From: Deinococcus betulae
Lineage (GTDB): Bacteria > Deinococcota > Deinococci > Deinococcales > Deinococcaceae
Assembly: GCF_020166395.1 (NCBI RefSeq)
Contig: NZ_JAIQXU010000007.1
Coordinates: 86,321-150,320, forward strand
Direction: 5' to 3'
Length of the DNA: 64,000 bases
In this document: positions 36,198-44,645 of the stretch, one piece after another
Layout of the letters: each line of letters begins with the position of its first letter
How positions within the stretch are numbered: the first letter of the stretch is position 1
Notes under the pieces: model-generated
Seen by the model: only the letters and a program-made list of their open reading frames with translations
Databases searched by the model: none
Told to the model about the DNA's origin: nothing
Translations under genes and position numbers: made by a program

Positions 36198-36638
36198 ATG
36201 CAAGATACCACCACCAAACCCCGCGCCTTGACCCGCACCTGGGAGGCTGTTGTGACCTACCGCGAATGCAGCGTTGTGACCGGCCACCAGACGTTCGTGG
36301 TCACCCTGACCCGCGTGGCCGGCGTCATCGAGGCCACCATCAACGGCGCCGCCGCCGCTGTCCGCGACGCCTTGAACATCCTGCGCGGCGCCCTGGTGAC
36401 CAAGCTCGACGAGGTGCTGGAGCCTGCCCCCATCGGCAAGCCCCAGGCCGCCAACCTGCACCGCCGCATGGGCCGCGCCGGCCTGCGCAACGCGGAGCAT
36501 TACGAGCTGGCGAGCGCTGCGCTGGAGCGCCCCGTCCACAGCTTCGCCGGCCTGACCGCGCAGGAAGCCGCGACCGTGCTGGGCTTCTTCACCGACGCCT
36601 TCCCCGATATGGCGGCCGTGGCCCTGGTGGCCGCATGA
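36198..36638 (+). CDS. Switch-module family protein, copy B
   Basis: A 146-residue protein with the same two domains as the 27712-28128 copy: RALTRTWEAVVTYREC, then GVIEATINGAAAAVRDAL, followed by GKPQAANLHRRMGRAGL and FAGLTAQEAATVLGFF. It is the first gene of a rightward three-gene operon (4-bp overlaps with the next) and is divergent from the HTH repressor. Function unknown. Confidence 0.78.
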   Translation: MQDTTTKPRALTRTWEAVVTYRECSVVTGHQTFVVTLTRVAGVIEATINGAAAAVRDALNILRGALVTKLDEVLEPAPIGKPQAANLHRRMGRAGLRNAEHYELASAALERPVHSFAGLTAQEAATVLGFFTDAFPDMAAVALVAA

Positions 36639-37006
36639 AGGCCAGCTACTACCGGGCGCGCGCACTGGCCGTGGACAAGCTCGGCCCCGACGCTGACGAC
36701 GTGCTGGCCAAACTCGACGCGGCCGGCCTGATGGTCGTGTTCCGCCGCGAGGTGGCGGCCGCGAGTCTGGCTGACGCCGAGGTGCTGGAGAACGTGACGC
36801 TGCGCGCGCCCGCCACCTGGGCGGCGCCGGAGCAGGTGGCGGTGATCACGGCCGGCGGCGAGGTCCTGAACCTGTACGTGCACGAGGACGCCGCCGGGCA
36901 GGTGGGGGAGGCCGTGCAGCTTCAGACCGTGATGGGCCACGGGGTGGACGTGACCATTGACCGCGAGGCTGAGGTGCTTCTGCGCGCCGTGGCGGTGGAT
37001 CGGTGA
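36635..37006 (+). CDS. Hypothetical protein of the DUF3560 operon
   Basis: A 123-residue protein (MKASYYRARALAVDKLGPDA) coupled by ATGA to the previous gene and by GTGA to the next. Alpha/beta pattern with an acidic middle and VAVITAGGEVLNLYV. Not recognised. Confidence 0.65.
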   Translation: MKASYYRARALAVDKLGPDADDVLAKLDAAGLMVVFRREVAAASLADAEVLENVTLRAPATWAAPEQVAVITAGGEVLNLYVHEDAAGQVGEAVQLQTVMGHGVDVTIDREAEVLLRAVAVDR

Positions 37007-37893
37007 CCTCGCCGGTCACCAACGGGACCGCCTGCTACAACCTCGATAACGACCGCCTGTACTGGACGCCTGCTGAGCGTCTGGGGCCGGTGGACTATGC
37101 CGAGGCGCGGAAGGCGGGCTTCAGCTGGTGGGGCGGCAGCGCGGCCTTCGTGGCCGTGTGGACGCCCGACCGCGAGGACCACCTGCTGCGGCACGTCGCG
37201 GAGATCACACACGAGGCAGACCCCGATGACCCGCAGGCCCGCGTGCTCCGATTTGCCGGATACGCCGCCGCCGCCGTGGGTCGTTCGAACGAACGGGTGG
37301 CGGCGGCGATGCAGGGCCTGCCACCGATGGGTGAGCCCGTGAAATACGGCCATCACTCAGCCAAGCGGCACCTGCGGGCCCTTGAGCGCAGCGACCAGAA
37401 CATGCGCGCCGCCGTGGAGGAGGGCCGGAAAGCGGAGTACTGGAAGGACCGCGCCCAGGGCACCGAGCGGCGGGCCCGGCAGCAGTCAGACCCCGATGTG
37501 GTGCGCCGCCGGATTGCCGAACTGGAGAAGCGGCGGCGGCAGCAGGACCGCACCCTGGCGCGCGAGGGGCTGAGCGAGGCGGGCCGCAACTGGGCCACGC
37601 GCTGGCACGAGCACCTGACGCTGCGCATCGCGTTCGAGGAAGGGCGCTTGGCCGACCTGGCGCCCGCCCCCTTCGCGCCGCTGACCAGCTACAAGAAGGG
37701 CGACGTGGTGGCCCACCAGCGCTGGGGCAAGTGCCAGGTCCTGAACGTCGGCCGGGTGAACCTGAAGCTGGCCCAGCTGGAGGGCGCCACGAAGGGCTGG
37801 ACGTGGAGCGCGCCGCCCTACGAGGTGCAGCCCTGGCTGCCCTCAGGGAGTGATTATCCACAGCCCTCCCTCCCGCCTGTGGATAAGTCGTGA
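37003..37893 (+). CDS. DUF3560 protein
   Basis: A 296-residue protein starting at GTG 37003. DUF3560 features: GFSWWGGSAAFVAVWTPDRED, then RFAGYAAAAVGRSNERVA and VKYGHHSAKRHLRALER. DUF3560 proteins are common on plasmids and phages; function unknown. The middle is a charged coiled coil (RRRIAELEKRRRQQDRTL), and the end has a KOW/SH3-like strand set. The stop codon lies inside the terminator hairpin that follows. Confidence 0.8.
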   Translation: MTSPVTNGTACYNLDNDRLYWTPAERLGPVDYAEARKAGFSWWGGSAAFVAVWTPDREDHLLRHVAEITHEADPDDPQARVLRFAGYAAAAVGRSNERVAAAMQGLPPMGEPVKYGHHSAKRHLRALERSDQNMRAAVEEGRKAEYWKDRAQGTERRARQQSDPDVVRRRIAELEKRRRQQDRTLAREGLSEAGRNWATRWHEHLTLRIAFEEGRLADLAPAPFAPLTSYKKGDVVAHQRWGKCQVLNVGRVNLKLAQLEGATKGWTWSAPPYEVQPWLPSGSDYPQPSLPPVDKS

Positions 37894-37932
37894 ATCGCCC
37901 CCCAGAGTGGTCCGGGGGGCGATTCACGACTT
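37885..37932. terminator. Bidirectional terminator, 19-bp perfect inverted repeat
   Basis: Arms 37885-37903 and 37914-37932 are perfect complements with a 10-nt loop. The element separates the DUF3560 operon from the convergent gene ending at 37962. Confidence 0.8.
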
Positions 37933-37961
37933 GAGCAATGTCTCAGGCTCACGTGCTGGGG

Positions 37962-38669
37962 TTAGACAGCAGACTCTTCAGCAGCTGGTTCAGCCTCAGG
38001 CAGGTTGCGAATGCTGACTTCGTCTTCAGCTTCCCGAGAAGTGATATGGCGCACCAACGTAGAAAAGATTCTCCACCCCACCTCTGTGAGGGAGTATCTA
38101 CGGTGGGCCAAGAGGAGCGCATTGCTCTCGATTTGGTGGGGCCTGGTGAGATCTACGAGGTTGCCCAGCACCAATGCGGGGTCCTGATCATCGAAGCGCG
38201 GTAAGAACATGTACATGGAAGAGGTGAATTTCAGCACGCTGTTAAGCATGTGGCTAATCTGCTTTCGTTCCTCTTCCGTAGTTGGTTTTCGTACCGGCGT
38301 AATGGGGTAGATGACAGCGTATTCGCGTCGCCCAGGAACCAAGTCGCACGTTGACGTCCCGACGGCATAAAGTGCCCCGGAACCATCGAATCGAACTCCC
38401 ATGAAGTATGCCGCCTCAGTGTGAACAATGTCGCCCTGCAGAACGACAAAAGGTTCTTCCAGCTTGCAGACTCCCGTGGCGCAGCAATGATCGTGCATGA
38501 TGGGGGGCTTGATCAGGGCCCCCTCTGCGATCATGACCTCTTGGACAGAGGCTGTCTTCCTGTGTGCGGACGCGAAGGCCTGAAGCTTTTCCACCGCCTC
38601 CCGGGAATGAGCGAGAGGGTGGAGATCGCGTAAGAGGTCTTCGAGAGTCGGCTTCACTGCTTGCGTCAT
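37962..38669 (-). CDS. Unknown protein, second gene of a palindrome-controlled operon
   Basis: A 235-residue protein. An N-terminal helix pair is followed by a beta-rich core with EPFVVLQGDIVHTEAAYFMG and AVGTSTCDLVPGRREYAVI, which recall the GDIv...sCDlv pattern of several uncharacterised conflict-related proteins. The C-terminal helices (ALLLAHRRYSLTEVGWRIF) may be a winged helix. ATG 38669 is chosen over 38690 for its 21-bp gap to the previous stop. Coupled in an operon with 38691-39122. No known system matches this pair. Confidence 0.7.
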   Translation of the reverse strand: MTQAVKPTLEDLLRDLHPLAHSREAVEKLQAFASAHRKTASVQEVMIAEGALIKPPIMHDHCCATGVCKLEEPFVVLQGDIVHTEAAYFMGVRFDGSGALYAVGTSTCDLVPGRREYAVIYPITPVRKPTTEEERKQISHMLNSVLKFTSSMYMFLPRFDDQDPALVLGNLVDLTRPHQIESNALLLAHRRYSLTEVGWRIFSTLVRHITSREAEDEVSIRNLPEAEPAAEESAV

Positions 38670-38690
38670 GGGAACCCCAAAAGGCGTCAA

Positions 38691-39122
38691 TTATTTGGAA
38701 AAATCGAAAGAGTCGTCTTCGTCTTCACTGAATTGGTCATGTGGCACACGGTCAAGACGAATAGCTTCAGGCGCTTTGCGTCGGGGGAGTGCTGGTGAAC
38801 TCGCCATCTGCTCAATGGCAATCGCCAACAACTCGCGAGTGTTCTCTGTATCGTTTTCTTTCCAAACGATAGCTGCGCGGATGAGGAGCTCAACTCCGTC
38901 ACTGACTCGGTGGACGTCAGCGGCTAAGCCTTGCAACTCCTGGAAATCGTCTTCTCGTAGAATTCGATACTGCTGACGCTTCAGGACGAGCGTCCCAACA
39001 ACGCCTTTGCTCAGTTGACTGAGCTGCTGGGCTGCGCCTACGCGCAGATCCTCAAAGCGCTGCCAAAAGGGACCTGCGCGCAGAATGCCGTCCTGAATTG
39101 GTCGGACTGCTGTCAAGGTCAT
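38691..39122 (-). CDS. Unknown protein, first gene of a palindrome-controlled operon
   Basis: A 143-residue helical protein (FWQRFEDLRVGAAQQLSQLS, then LRREDDFQELQ-like helices) with a very acidic tail (SEDEDDSFDFSK), a form seen in DNA-mimic or antitoxin-like partners. It is followed by the 37962-38669 gene. Upstream lie three nested palindromes. Function unknown. Confidence 0.7.
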   Translation of the reverse strand: MTLTAVRPIQDGILRAGPFWQRFEDLRVGAAQQLSQLSKGVVGTLVLKRQQYRILREDDFQELQGLAADVHRVSDGVELLIRAAIVWKENDTENTRELLAIAIEQMASSPALPRRKAPEAIRLDRVPHDQFSEDEDDSFDFSK

Positions 39123-39131
39123 GGTGTCTCC

Positions 39132-39254
39132 CTACATCTGCCTTTTAACCCGTAGGCCTCGCCGCCTCTCTACTGGTCTAGGGTATGGACGACGAGTGCA
39201 GATGTAGTCTCACACTACATGACGCGTCCAACAAATTGATCACTAATTTGTTGG
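39132..39254. promoter_or_regulatory. Nested palindrome array upstream of the two-gene operon
   Basis: CTACATCTGC (39132-39141) is repeated inverted at 39198-39207. The latter overlaps ATGTAGT-N5-ACTACAT (39202-39220). A perfect CCAACAAATT-N7-AATTTGTTGG follows (39228-39254). All lie within 135 bp before the start at 39122, typical of a tightly self-regulated operon. Confidence 0.7.
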
Positions 39255-39419
39255 AAATCTAGCCTTCATCCTCATGAAATGGCGTATAGCCACTCCGGAG
39301 GAAGCGAGTATTTTTCTCGCCTGCGAGAGTGTTTATCCGCTTTGGTCAACTGAAGCGCTGGCCGGAATGTGGGGACAGATTCAACAATTGGTTGATCATC
39401 CTATTGATTTTCGTCAACG

Positions 39420-39461
39420 AAAAAAGGCCCCCCGCCCACGCCCAGAGGCGCAAGCAGGGGG
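39420..39461 (-). terminator. Terminator of the late tail operon
   Basis: On the minus strand a CCCCC/GGGGG outer stem with an inner hairpin is followed by six T's (39420-39425), 30 bp after the last gene of the leftward cluster. Confidence 0.65.
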
Positions 39462-39487
39462 AAAACGGCGCAAGTCGTCCGATAGGG

Positions 39488-39850
39488 TTAAGGGCCGTCT
39501 GCGGCCAGCTCGAAGACCGCGCCGCCCGGCCGCGCATAGTCCGCCTCGACCACCAACGCGCCACGCACCGGCAGCACGTAGGCTCGCCCGGCGGGCAGTG
39601 GCCCGACATCGCACACCAGCTGCGCTTTCACAGCCCGGCAGCTCGGGTCGTTCACGGCCAGGTTTACGCCGGAGAGGGTCAGCGTCGTAGCAGTGGTGGC
39701 CAGCGTGCCCGCCTCAAAGCGCACAATCTTGAATCCGTCGCCCTGGGTCAGGCTCAGCTTGGCCGCCCCTGGGTCAGCGGCGGCGGGTCCCGTCAAGGAT
39801 GGCGCACAGGCCGCCAGCGCCACGGTCAGGCCCAGCAGCAGGCACTTCAC
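39488..39850 (-). CDS. Phage lipoprotein
   Basis: A 120-residue protein with a lipoprotein signal (MKCLLLGLTVALAAC; lipobox LAAC). It is the last gene of the lysis module, overlapping the previous gene by ATGA. Lysis-end lipoproteins are often outer spanins or superinfection-exclusion proteins. Which one applies cannot be told; the mature part is beta-rich with one likely disulfide (RAVKAQLVCD). Confidence 0.72.
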   Translation of the reverse strand: MKCLLLGLTVALAACAPSLTGPAAADPGAAKLSLTQGDGFKIVRFEAGTLATTATTLTLSGVNLAVNDPSCRAVKAQLVCDVGPLPAGRAYVLPVRGALVVEADYARPGGAVFELAADGP

Positions 39851-40182
39851 TGCACGCCGCCCTTCAGCAGTGAGGTGTCGTCGGTGACCGGTTCCCTGGC
39901 TACGTCGCTCACGATGTCGCCAATCTGCCCCCAGGCCCAGCGCAACGCCTTGCGCGCATGGTCTCGCACGATCTCATCGTCGAACTTGGTGGCATTCAGA
40001 CCGGGCACGCCGGCCGTCGCCGTGGCATAGGCGCCCACGATGTAGGCCAGGGCCTGATTCTCTTTATCTGTGACCTTGCTGCCGTGCTGCTGCCAAGCCT
40101 CGGCGGCGCGCCGCTCGATCTCTGGAATGGCGCGCAGAGCAAGGAGCTTCATCTGAAGTTCCAGCTGCTTCAGGTTGAACAT
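39847..40182 (-). CDS. Hypothetical lysis-module protein
   Basis: A 111-residue soluble helical protein starting MFNLKQLELQMKLLALRAIP, with ARKALRWAWGQIGDIVSDVA later. Sits between the endolysin and the lipoprotein gene. It may assist the tail tip or lysis. ATG 40182 is preferred because the ten residues upstream (MQGPRPLEGT) look like untranslated leader. Confidence 0.6.
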   Translation of the reverse strand: MFNLKQLELQMKLLALRAIPEIERRAAEAWQQHGSKVTDKENQALAYIVGAYATATAGVPGLNATKFDDEIVRDHARKALRWAWGQIGDIVSDVAREPVTDDTSLLKGGVQ

Positions 40183-40268
40183 GGTGCCCTCCAATGGGCG
40201 CGGCCCCTGCACGGAGGCAAGGGCCGGTGAATGGGGCGAATTGTCAGGCGCTCAGGAGCGCGGCGGGC

Positions 40269-41078
40269 CTAGCTCTTGAGCCGTTCCAGCACGATCTCCC
40301 CGTTCTGCCGGTGCCACAGGCGCACGCCCTCATAGGTGTGCGGCCCACTGCCACGCGGGTACACCGTGCGTAGCTGCTCGATTAGCCCCTCCGAGAGGGC
40401 GGTTCCGCCGTAGACCGCCGGCTTCCCGTCCCAAGGCTCAGGGTCCCCGCCCCCCTTCGGCACCAGCAACACTTGCGGGCGGGTGCCAAGTGCTGCCCAA
40501 GCGGTCCTGAACTTGGCCTCTCGCTCGGCTAGGTGATTCGGCACCCCGTCCTTGTTCAGGCCATTCACGCCCCGGCTGATGGCGAAAACCGTCTGATCAT
40601 CCGGCCCATCATTCGCAATCTCCAGCAGCGTGCGGCCCTTGAGCGTTCGGCGGGCGAAGTACCGCGCAGCCACCAGTGCCCCAATGTCCGGCCGCTCCAC
40701 CAGTTCCGGCTGCGCTTCCAGGGGCAGGCCAAGCTCGGCACCAGCCGCCCGGTAGTTCCCCCGCCCGGTCAGCTGGATCGGGCCCCGTCCCATGTAGCGT
40801 TTGCCGTCGCCAACCTGGGTGTTGCCGAGTTCGCGTGAGAGCTGGGTGCCACTGGCCGGGTCATACCGCAGCTGCTGCGCCGTCGGGCCCCAGATCTCTT
40901 TTACCCACCGCAGGCTGCCGCTCTCGTGCATGAACTGCGCCAGGATATGCGCCTGCTGCAACGGTGTACGAATCCCAAACCGCGCGAAGGCGGCGTCGAG
41001 GGCGTCGGCCCAGGTCTCGGCCACGCTTGCGGGCATGCCGGCGTAACCCAGACTGCGAATCAAGGCAGGTGTGATCAT
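40269..41078 (-). CDS. GH19-type endolysin
   Basis: A 269-residue protein. The first two thirds are a chitinase class I-like GH19 lysozyme domain: AHILAQFMHESGSLRWVKE with Glu52 and Glu61 as the likely acid/base pair, then KRYMGRGPIQLTGRGNYRAAG. Phage GH19 enzymes cleave peptidoglycan glycan strands. The last 80 residues may be a cell-wall-binding domain. ATG 41078 overlaps the stop of the upstream holin-like gene. No signal peptide, so a holin is needed. Confidence 0.85.
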   Translation of the reverse strand: MITPALIRSLGYAGMPASVAETWADALDAAFARFGIRTPLQQAHILAQFMHESGSLRWVKEIWGPTAQQLRYDPASGTQLSRELGNTQVGDGKRYMGRGPIQLTGRGNYRAAGAELGLPLEAQPELVERPDIGALVAARYFARRTLKGRTLLEIANDGPDDQTVFAISRGVNGLNKDGVPNHLAEREAKFRTAWAALGTRPQVLLVPKGGGDPEPWDGKPAVYGGTALSEGLIEQLRTVYPRGSGPHTYEGVRLWHRQNGEIVLERLKS

Positions 41079-41404
41079 GCGTTCTCCAGTCGCGCCACCT
41101 GAGCGCGTAGTGTGGTGTTCTCGCGGTGCAGCCGCACCAGCCGAATCGTCATCCCGATGACCGCCACCAGCAGGGCCACCCCCAACAGCACCATCCGCAC
41201 CTGATCCCCCGTCGGATACTGGCGCCCGGCACGCGCCGCCAGAATCGCCGCATGCGGCCACAGCCACAGAGCCAGGTAGTAGGCCAGGGCCAGCAGACTG
41301 GGCGTCCAGCGCGTCACGGGGTGGCGCCGAAAACGCCAGCAGGCCCCGCAGGCCACCCCCAGGGCAATGGCCACCAGGACCAACCCCAACACGCCCCAGT
41401 TCAC
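41075..41404 (-). CDS. Three-helix membrane protein of the lysis module
   Basis: GTG 41404 overlaps the previous stop by 4 bp and gives 109 residues. Three hydrophobic helices (VLGLVLVAIALGVACGACW, LLALAYYLALWLWPHAAIL, VRMVLLGVALLVAVIGMTI) precede a short coiled coil (RLHRENTTLRAQVARLE). Likely holin or pinholin-associated protein. Confidence 0.65.
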   Translation of the reverse strand: MNWGVLGLVLVAIALGVACGACWRFRRHPVTRWTPSLLALAYYLALWLWPHAAILAARAGRQYPTGDQVRMVLLGVALLVAVIGMTIRLVRLHRENTTLRAQVARLENA

Positions 41405-41763
41405 TTGCGCCACCGCACTTGTGGCCCCAGCTGCCCTTTGGCCAGCATCAGCAAGATGGTGTTCAGCGTCCACATCCAGAGCGCAATGAAGACCGTGCGC
41501 AACACGCTCTCTGGTGTGGCCTCACTCTGTCCCCCTTTAATGGCCACGAGGATGCTGGGCACGTCGAGGGCCAGCATGCCGAGATAGCCCAGGGCAAAGA
41601 TGACCAGCATGGCGCCGCGCTCAATCCAGCGGGGCTTCGGCGCGATGAGCTGGACCAGCAGCATCACCGCGTTAAACGTGGTGCCGCTCAAGCCACTGAC
41701 CAGCGCCAGGAGCGCCAGGGCCGCGAGAAGGTCAAGGGCTGTTACGGCCATCATCATCACCAC
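41401..41763 (-). CDS. Holin-like membrane protein
   Basis: A protein of about 116-120 residues with four hydrophobic segments and a basic end (GPQVRWRK). Lies between two other small membrane proteins upstream of the endolysin, so a role as holin or antiholin is likely. Its start region (ATG GTG ATG ATG ATG) offers several alternatives. Confidence 0.65.
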   Translation of the reverse strand: MVMMMAVTALDLLAALALLALVSGLSGTTFNAVMLLVQLIAPKPRWIERGAMLVIFALGYLGMLALDVPSILVAIKGGQSEATPESVLRTVFIALWMWTLNTILLMLAKGQLGPQVRWRK

Positions 41764-41929
41764 CGTCCTTTTTGCCTCGGGAGGCCAGGGCAGCGATCAA
41801 GCCGCCCAGAATGGTGCTCATCCCGGTGAGAATCTTTTCGTCGAGTTGTCCGGTCACGGCGTAACGCCCCAGGACGAGGAGCAGGCCGAAACCGACGATG
41901 CCCGTCAACAGCCACAGCGGGTCTTTCAT
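41732..41929 (-). CDS. Small holin-like protein
   Basis: A 65-residue protein starting MKDPLWLLTGIVGFGLLLVL with two hydrophobic helices, then a charged tail (SRGKKDGGDDDGRNS). Class II holins look like this. First of the three membrane genes after the tail fibre; overlaps the next gene by 32 bp. ATG 41929 is preferred over 41986. Confidence 0.7.
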   Translation of the reverse strand: MKDPLWLLTGIVGFGLLLVLGRYAVTGQLDEKILTGMSTILGGLIAALASRGKKDGGDDDGRNSP

Positions 41930-42059
41930 AGCGCTCCTGTGAGATGTAGCCGCATAGGCCTCCAGTACCAGCAGACAGGGCACCACCCCCGTGCTGGCGG
42001 CCGGGGGCGGGATAGGGTGAATGAAATCAGGGTGTCAGGCAGACGGTATCTGCGACTGC

Positions 42060-44645
42060 TCAGGACAGCGAAATACCGCGCGCCGCCATCAGCTCCTGGA
42101 GTGCGACATAGCGCCCCGACTCACCTGATGGGTTGGCCACCCCTGGTTCATACTCCATGTAGGCCACGTCTCCAATGAACCCAAGGACCTCGGACGGGGC
42201 ATCAATGCTGCCGATGCGCAACTGCGTGTTGCTCGGTTTGTACCCAGTGACCTCTGCAATGACTTCCACGCCGTTCACGTACAGGCGGGTCTGTGTGGCC
42301 GACACCATGACGGTCAACACCACCCACTGCCCCAGCGTGATGGTCGGTCCGAGGCGCCGCAGCCAGCCACCCTCAGCGCCTGCAGGGTCACTGGCGGTCC
42401 ACAGCTCCCAGACATCGCCGCTGCCCGCGTACATGTTCCAGCCCCGGCGGGTGCTACTCGACGCCCCCTCCTCGCGGTTGTCCACGAGCGTTCTGAAGGT
42501 GCCTGCGCCGCCAGTCGCTCTCGCAACGATGCGGCACGTAAACACGTCATCATCAAACGTCCCCGGTGCCTCAACAAACGCCCGGCCCCCGCCATCCAGA
42601 GCCAGCCCCGTACTGGTGTAGGCCGCTGTGCCCCCCAGGGTCACATCATCCTGCGGCTGCGTGAGGGGGTAGCTCTCTCGGCTCACCACGTTGGCGGTGG
42701 CGTTGACGAGACGTGTTTGCCAGTAGTCCGCCAGCAGGCTCTGCCCCGCCGCGTTGGGGTGGTACCCCGTGGCCGCATCCATGTAGGTCGCAGCCGATGC
42801 GCGGAACCAGGGGGTCAGATCACGACCCACATCCAGCAGCACGAGGCGCTCGGCATAGCCATCGTGTTGCAGAAGCGCAACGACATCCCGGATGGCCTGC
42901 CGGTATTGTTCCAGCGTGTGCCCAGCGCTGTTTTTGGTGTCACCCACCTCGCTGATCGCGCCATTTGTCGGTGCCCGGTAGATCGGGGTCATAGCGTAAA
43001 GCACGCTGTTTGGTGCACCGTCGAGGAGGGCCGTCAGGGTCGCGCGGACTGCCCCGTAAAACGTGGCCGTCGAGGTGCTGAGCAACGTGCCCAGCGGTAC
43101 ACCCGAGTTAAAGTCGTTCGTCCCGCCTGCCAGGAGAATATGCCCCGCTGGGATGCTCAGCAGGGCGGCGGTGCGGTTCACCATCGGGCTGATCCCCGCA
43201 CTACCAGCGGCCACGGTACTGCCGCTGACGCCGTGGTTTGCCCAGGGCCAGTTCAACCTGCCAGCCAAACGCGCCGTGAACGCCGCCGCCGCGCCGCCAC
43301 TCGCGCCCAAATCCCACTGGCCCGCCGCAATGCTGTCACCGAGCACATCCAGGGTGTGGGCCGGCGCTGCATCTGCGGCGCCGAGGTCTACGTGACTCAA
43401 GGGCAGTGTGCCCCTCAAAAAGCCCGAGATATCTGACCGGATCCGCATGGCATAGCAGTGATTCAGGTCGGTGGCGGTGTACGACGTGAGGAACTGGCGG
43501 TCATGGGTCCGCGTGTATTGAGTCAGGACCACGCCATTGTTCGGTTGAGTCGTGTTATTTCGCCCGATGTTCACTGCGCCCGATCCGCCTGAGCGCGAGA
43601 AGTAGACCTCGAAACGATGTTCAGTCCCCATGGGAACGGCCAGGGGCGCGAGAAGTAGAAATTCTGCCCAGCCCAACGCACCCAGCGCAGCAGAACCAGT
43701 AGCCACCACCTGACCACTGCCATCCCCACGGGCCGCGCCCTCGTCCCGGATGGTGATGGTCCCTGTGCCGCCGCTTGAACCGATGTAGAGACTCAGAGCC
43801 TCGACAACGGCGGCCTCGGCGCTTTGGAAGCTCCCGAGATACAGCATGCCACTGCCCGACACTTCCTCAATGTCGGTGTAGGGCAGTTCGCTCAGGCCCG
43901 CGAGGGCGAGATCGAGAGCACCAAACCCATTGGTCACGGTGCGGGTTTCCGGGTCATAGGTGACCGTGGCGGGCTCGTGAGCGCGGAACGTGATGCCGCT
44001 ACGGTCTGTGCCGCTCATGTCGCCCGTGACGTACTGGGCCGCAATCTGCGCCTGAGGCGTGCCCGTGACGGTCTGGGCCGTCCCCGAAAAGTGCCGAACG
44101 TCGCCGGTCACGGCCAGTCCAGTCCAGGTGTGGCCTGCGCTGAGCTGGATGCTGGTCAGGTAGCCCCCATAGGTGGTGCCGTCGAGACCGTTCCCGAGAG
44201 CCCCAACGTGCAAGTCGTAATCATGATTGGCCAGGAGCACCGCCCCAGCGGGCATCGTGGTTCGGAGATTGTTGCCATCAGTAACCGCAGCGGCCCCGTA
44301 TGAGGGGTAGGTGCTGTCCAGAGCGAGCAGAGCGATGGCGACTCGACCGTATCTACTGGCATTCTCAATGATGATTTCCGTCAGTGGGATGTTGACGCTG
44401 GGCCGGATGCGCTGACCCACGTCGGCAGGGCCGGTCAAAGTCAGGCGGTTGGTCACCGGGCCGCTGCGGGTGACCTCGGTGGGGGGTGGGGTGTCGCCGT
44501 CCGCGGGGCCGACGACGCGGTAGGGCGTGCCGTCCTGGCCCGTGACGTGCAGCGCGGCTGTGCCGTCCGACAGCCGAATGAAATACATCGTGCCGGGTTC
44601 AGGTGTGCCGGGTAGGGCGTCCAGTTGCGTGGCTTTTATGTCCAT
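42060..44645 (-). CDS. Tail fibre with SGNH hydrolase and LamG-like domains
   Basis: An 861-residue protein. The N-terminal 400 residues are Thr/Gly-rich beta structure that would attach to the tail. A SGNH/GDSL hydrolase follows: LDVLGDSIAAGQ (Ser438), HGVSGSTV, AGGTNDFN, and the Asp-x-x-His block ending GYHPNAAGQ (His629). The last 170 residues look like a laminin-G/ConA-like carbohydrate-binding domain (WVVLTVMVSATQTRLYVNGV). It is probably the receptor-binding protein, removing acetyl groups from a host surface glycan. Confidence 0.85.
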   Translation of the reverse strand: MDIKATQLDALPGTPEPGTMYFIRLSDGTAALHVTGQDGTPYRVVGPADGDTPPPTEVTRSGPVTNRLTLTGPADVGQRIRPSVNIPLTEIIIENASRYGRVAIALLALDSTYPSYGAAAVTDGNNLRTTMPAGAVLLANHDYDLHVGALGNGLDGTTYGGYLTSIQLSAGHTWTGLAVTGDVRHFSGTAQTVTGTPQAQIAAQYVTGDMSGTDRSGITFRAHEPATVTYDPETRTVTNGFGALDLALAGLSELPYTDIEEVSGSGMLYLGSFQSAEAAVVEALSLYIGSSGGTGTITIRDEGAARGDGSGQVVATGSAALGALGWAEFLLLAPLAVPMGTEHRFEVYFSRSGGSGAVNIGRNNTTQPNNGVVLTQYTRTHDRQFLTSYTATDLNHCYAMRIRSDISGFLRGTLPLSHVDLGAADAAPAHTLDVLGDSIAAGQWDLGASGGAAAAFTARLAGRLNWPWANHGVSGSTVAAGSAGISPMVNRTAALLSIPAGHILLAGGTNDFNSGVPLGTLLSTSTATFYGAVRATLTALLDGAPNSVLYAMTPIYRAPTNGAISEVGDTKNSAGHTLEQYRQAIRDVVALLQHDGYAERLVLLDVGRDLTPWFRASAATYMDAATGYHPNAAGQSLLADYWQTRLVNATANVVSRESYPLTQPQDDVTLGGTAAYTSTGLALDGGGRAFVEAPGTFDDDVFTCRIVARATGGAGTFRTLVDNREEGASSSTRRGWNMYAGSGDVWELWTASDPAGAEGGWLRRLGPTITLGQWVVLTVMVSATQTRLYVNGVEVIAEVTGYKPSNTQLRIGSIDAPSEVLGFIGDVAYMEYEPGVANPSGESGRYVALQELMAARGISLS

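Noticed and set aside
39274..40030. Plus-strand frames across the late-operon terminator and lipoprotein
   Set aside because: They pass through a terminator hairpin and lie antisense to a gene with a proper lipoprotein signal.
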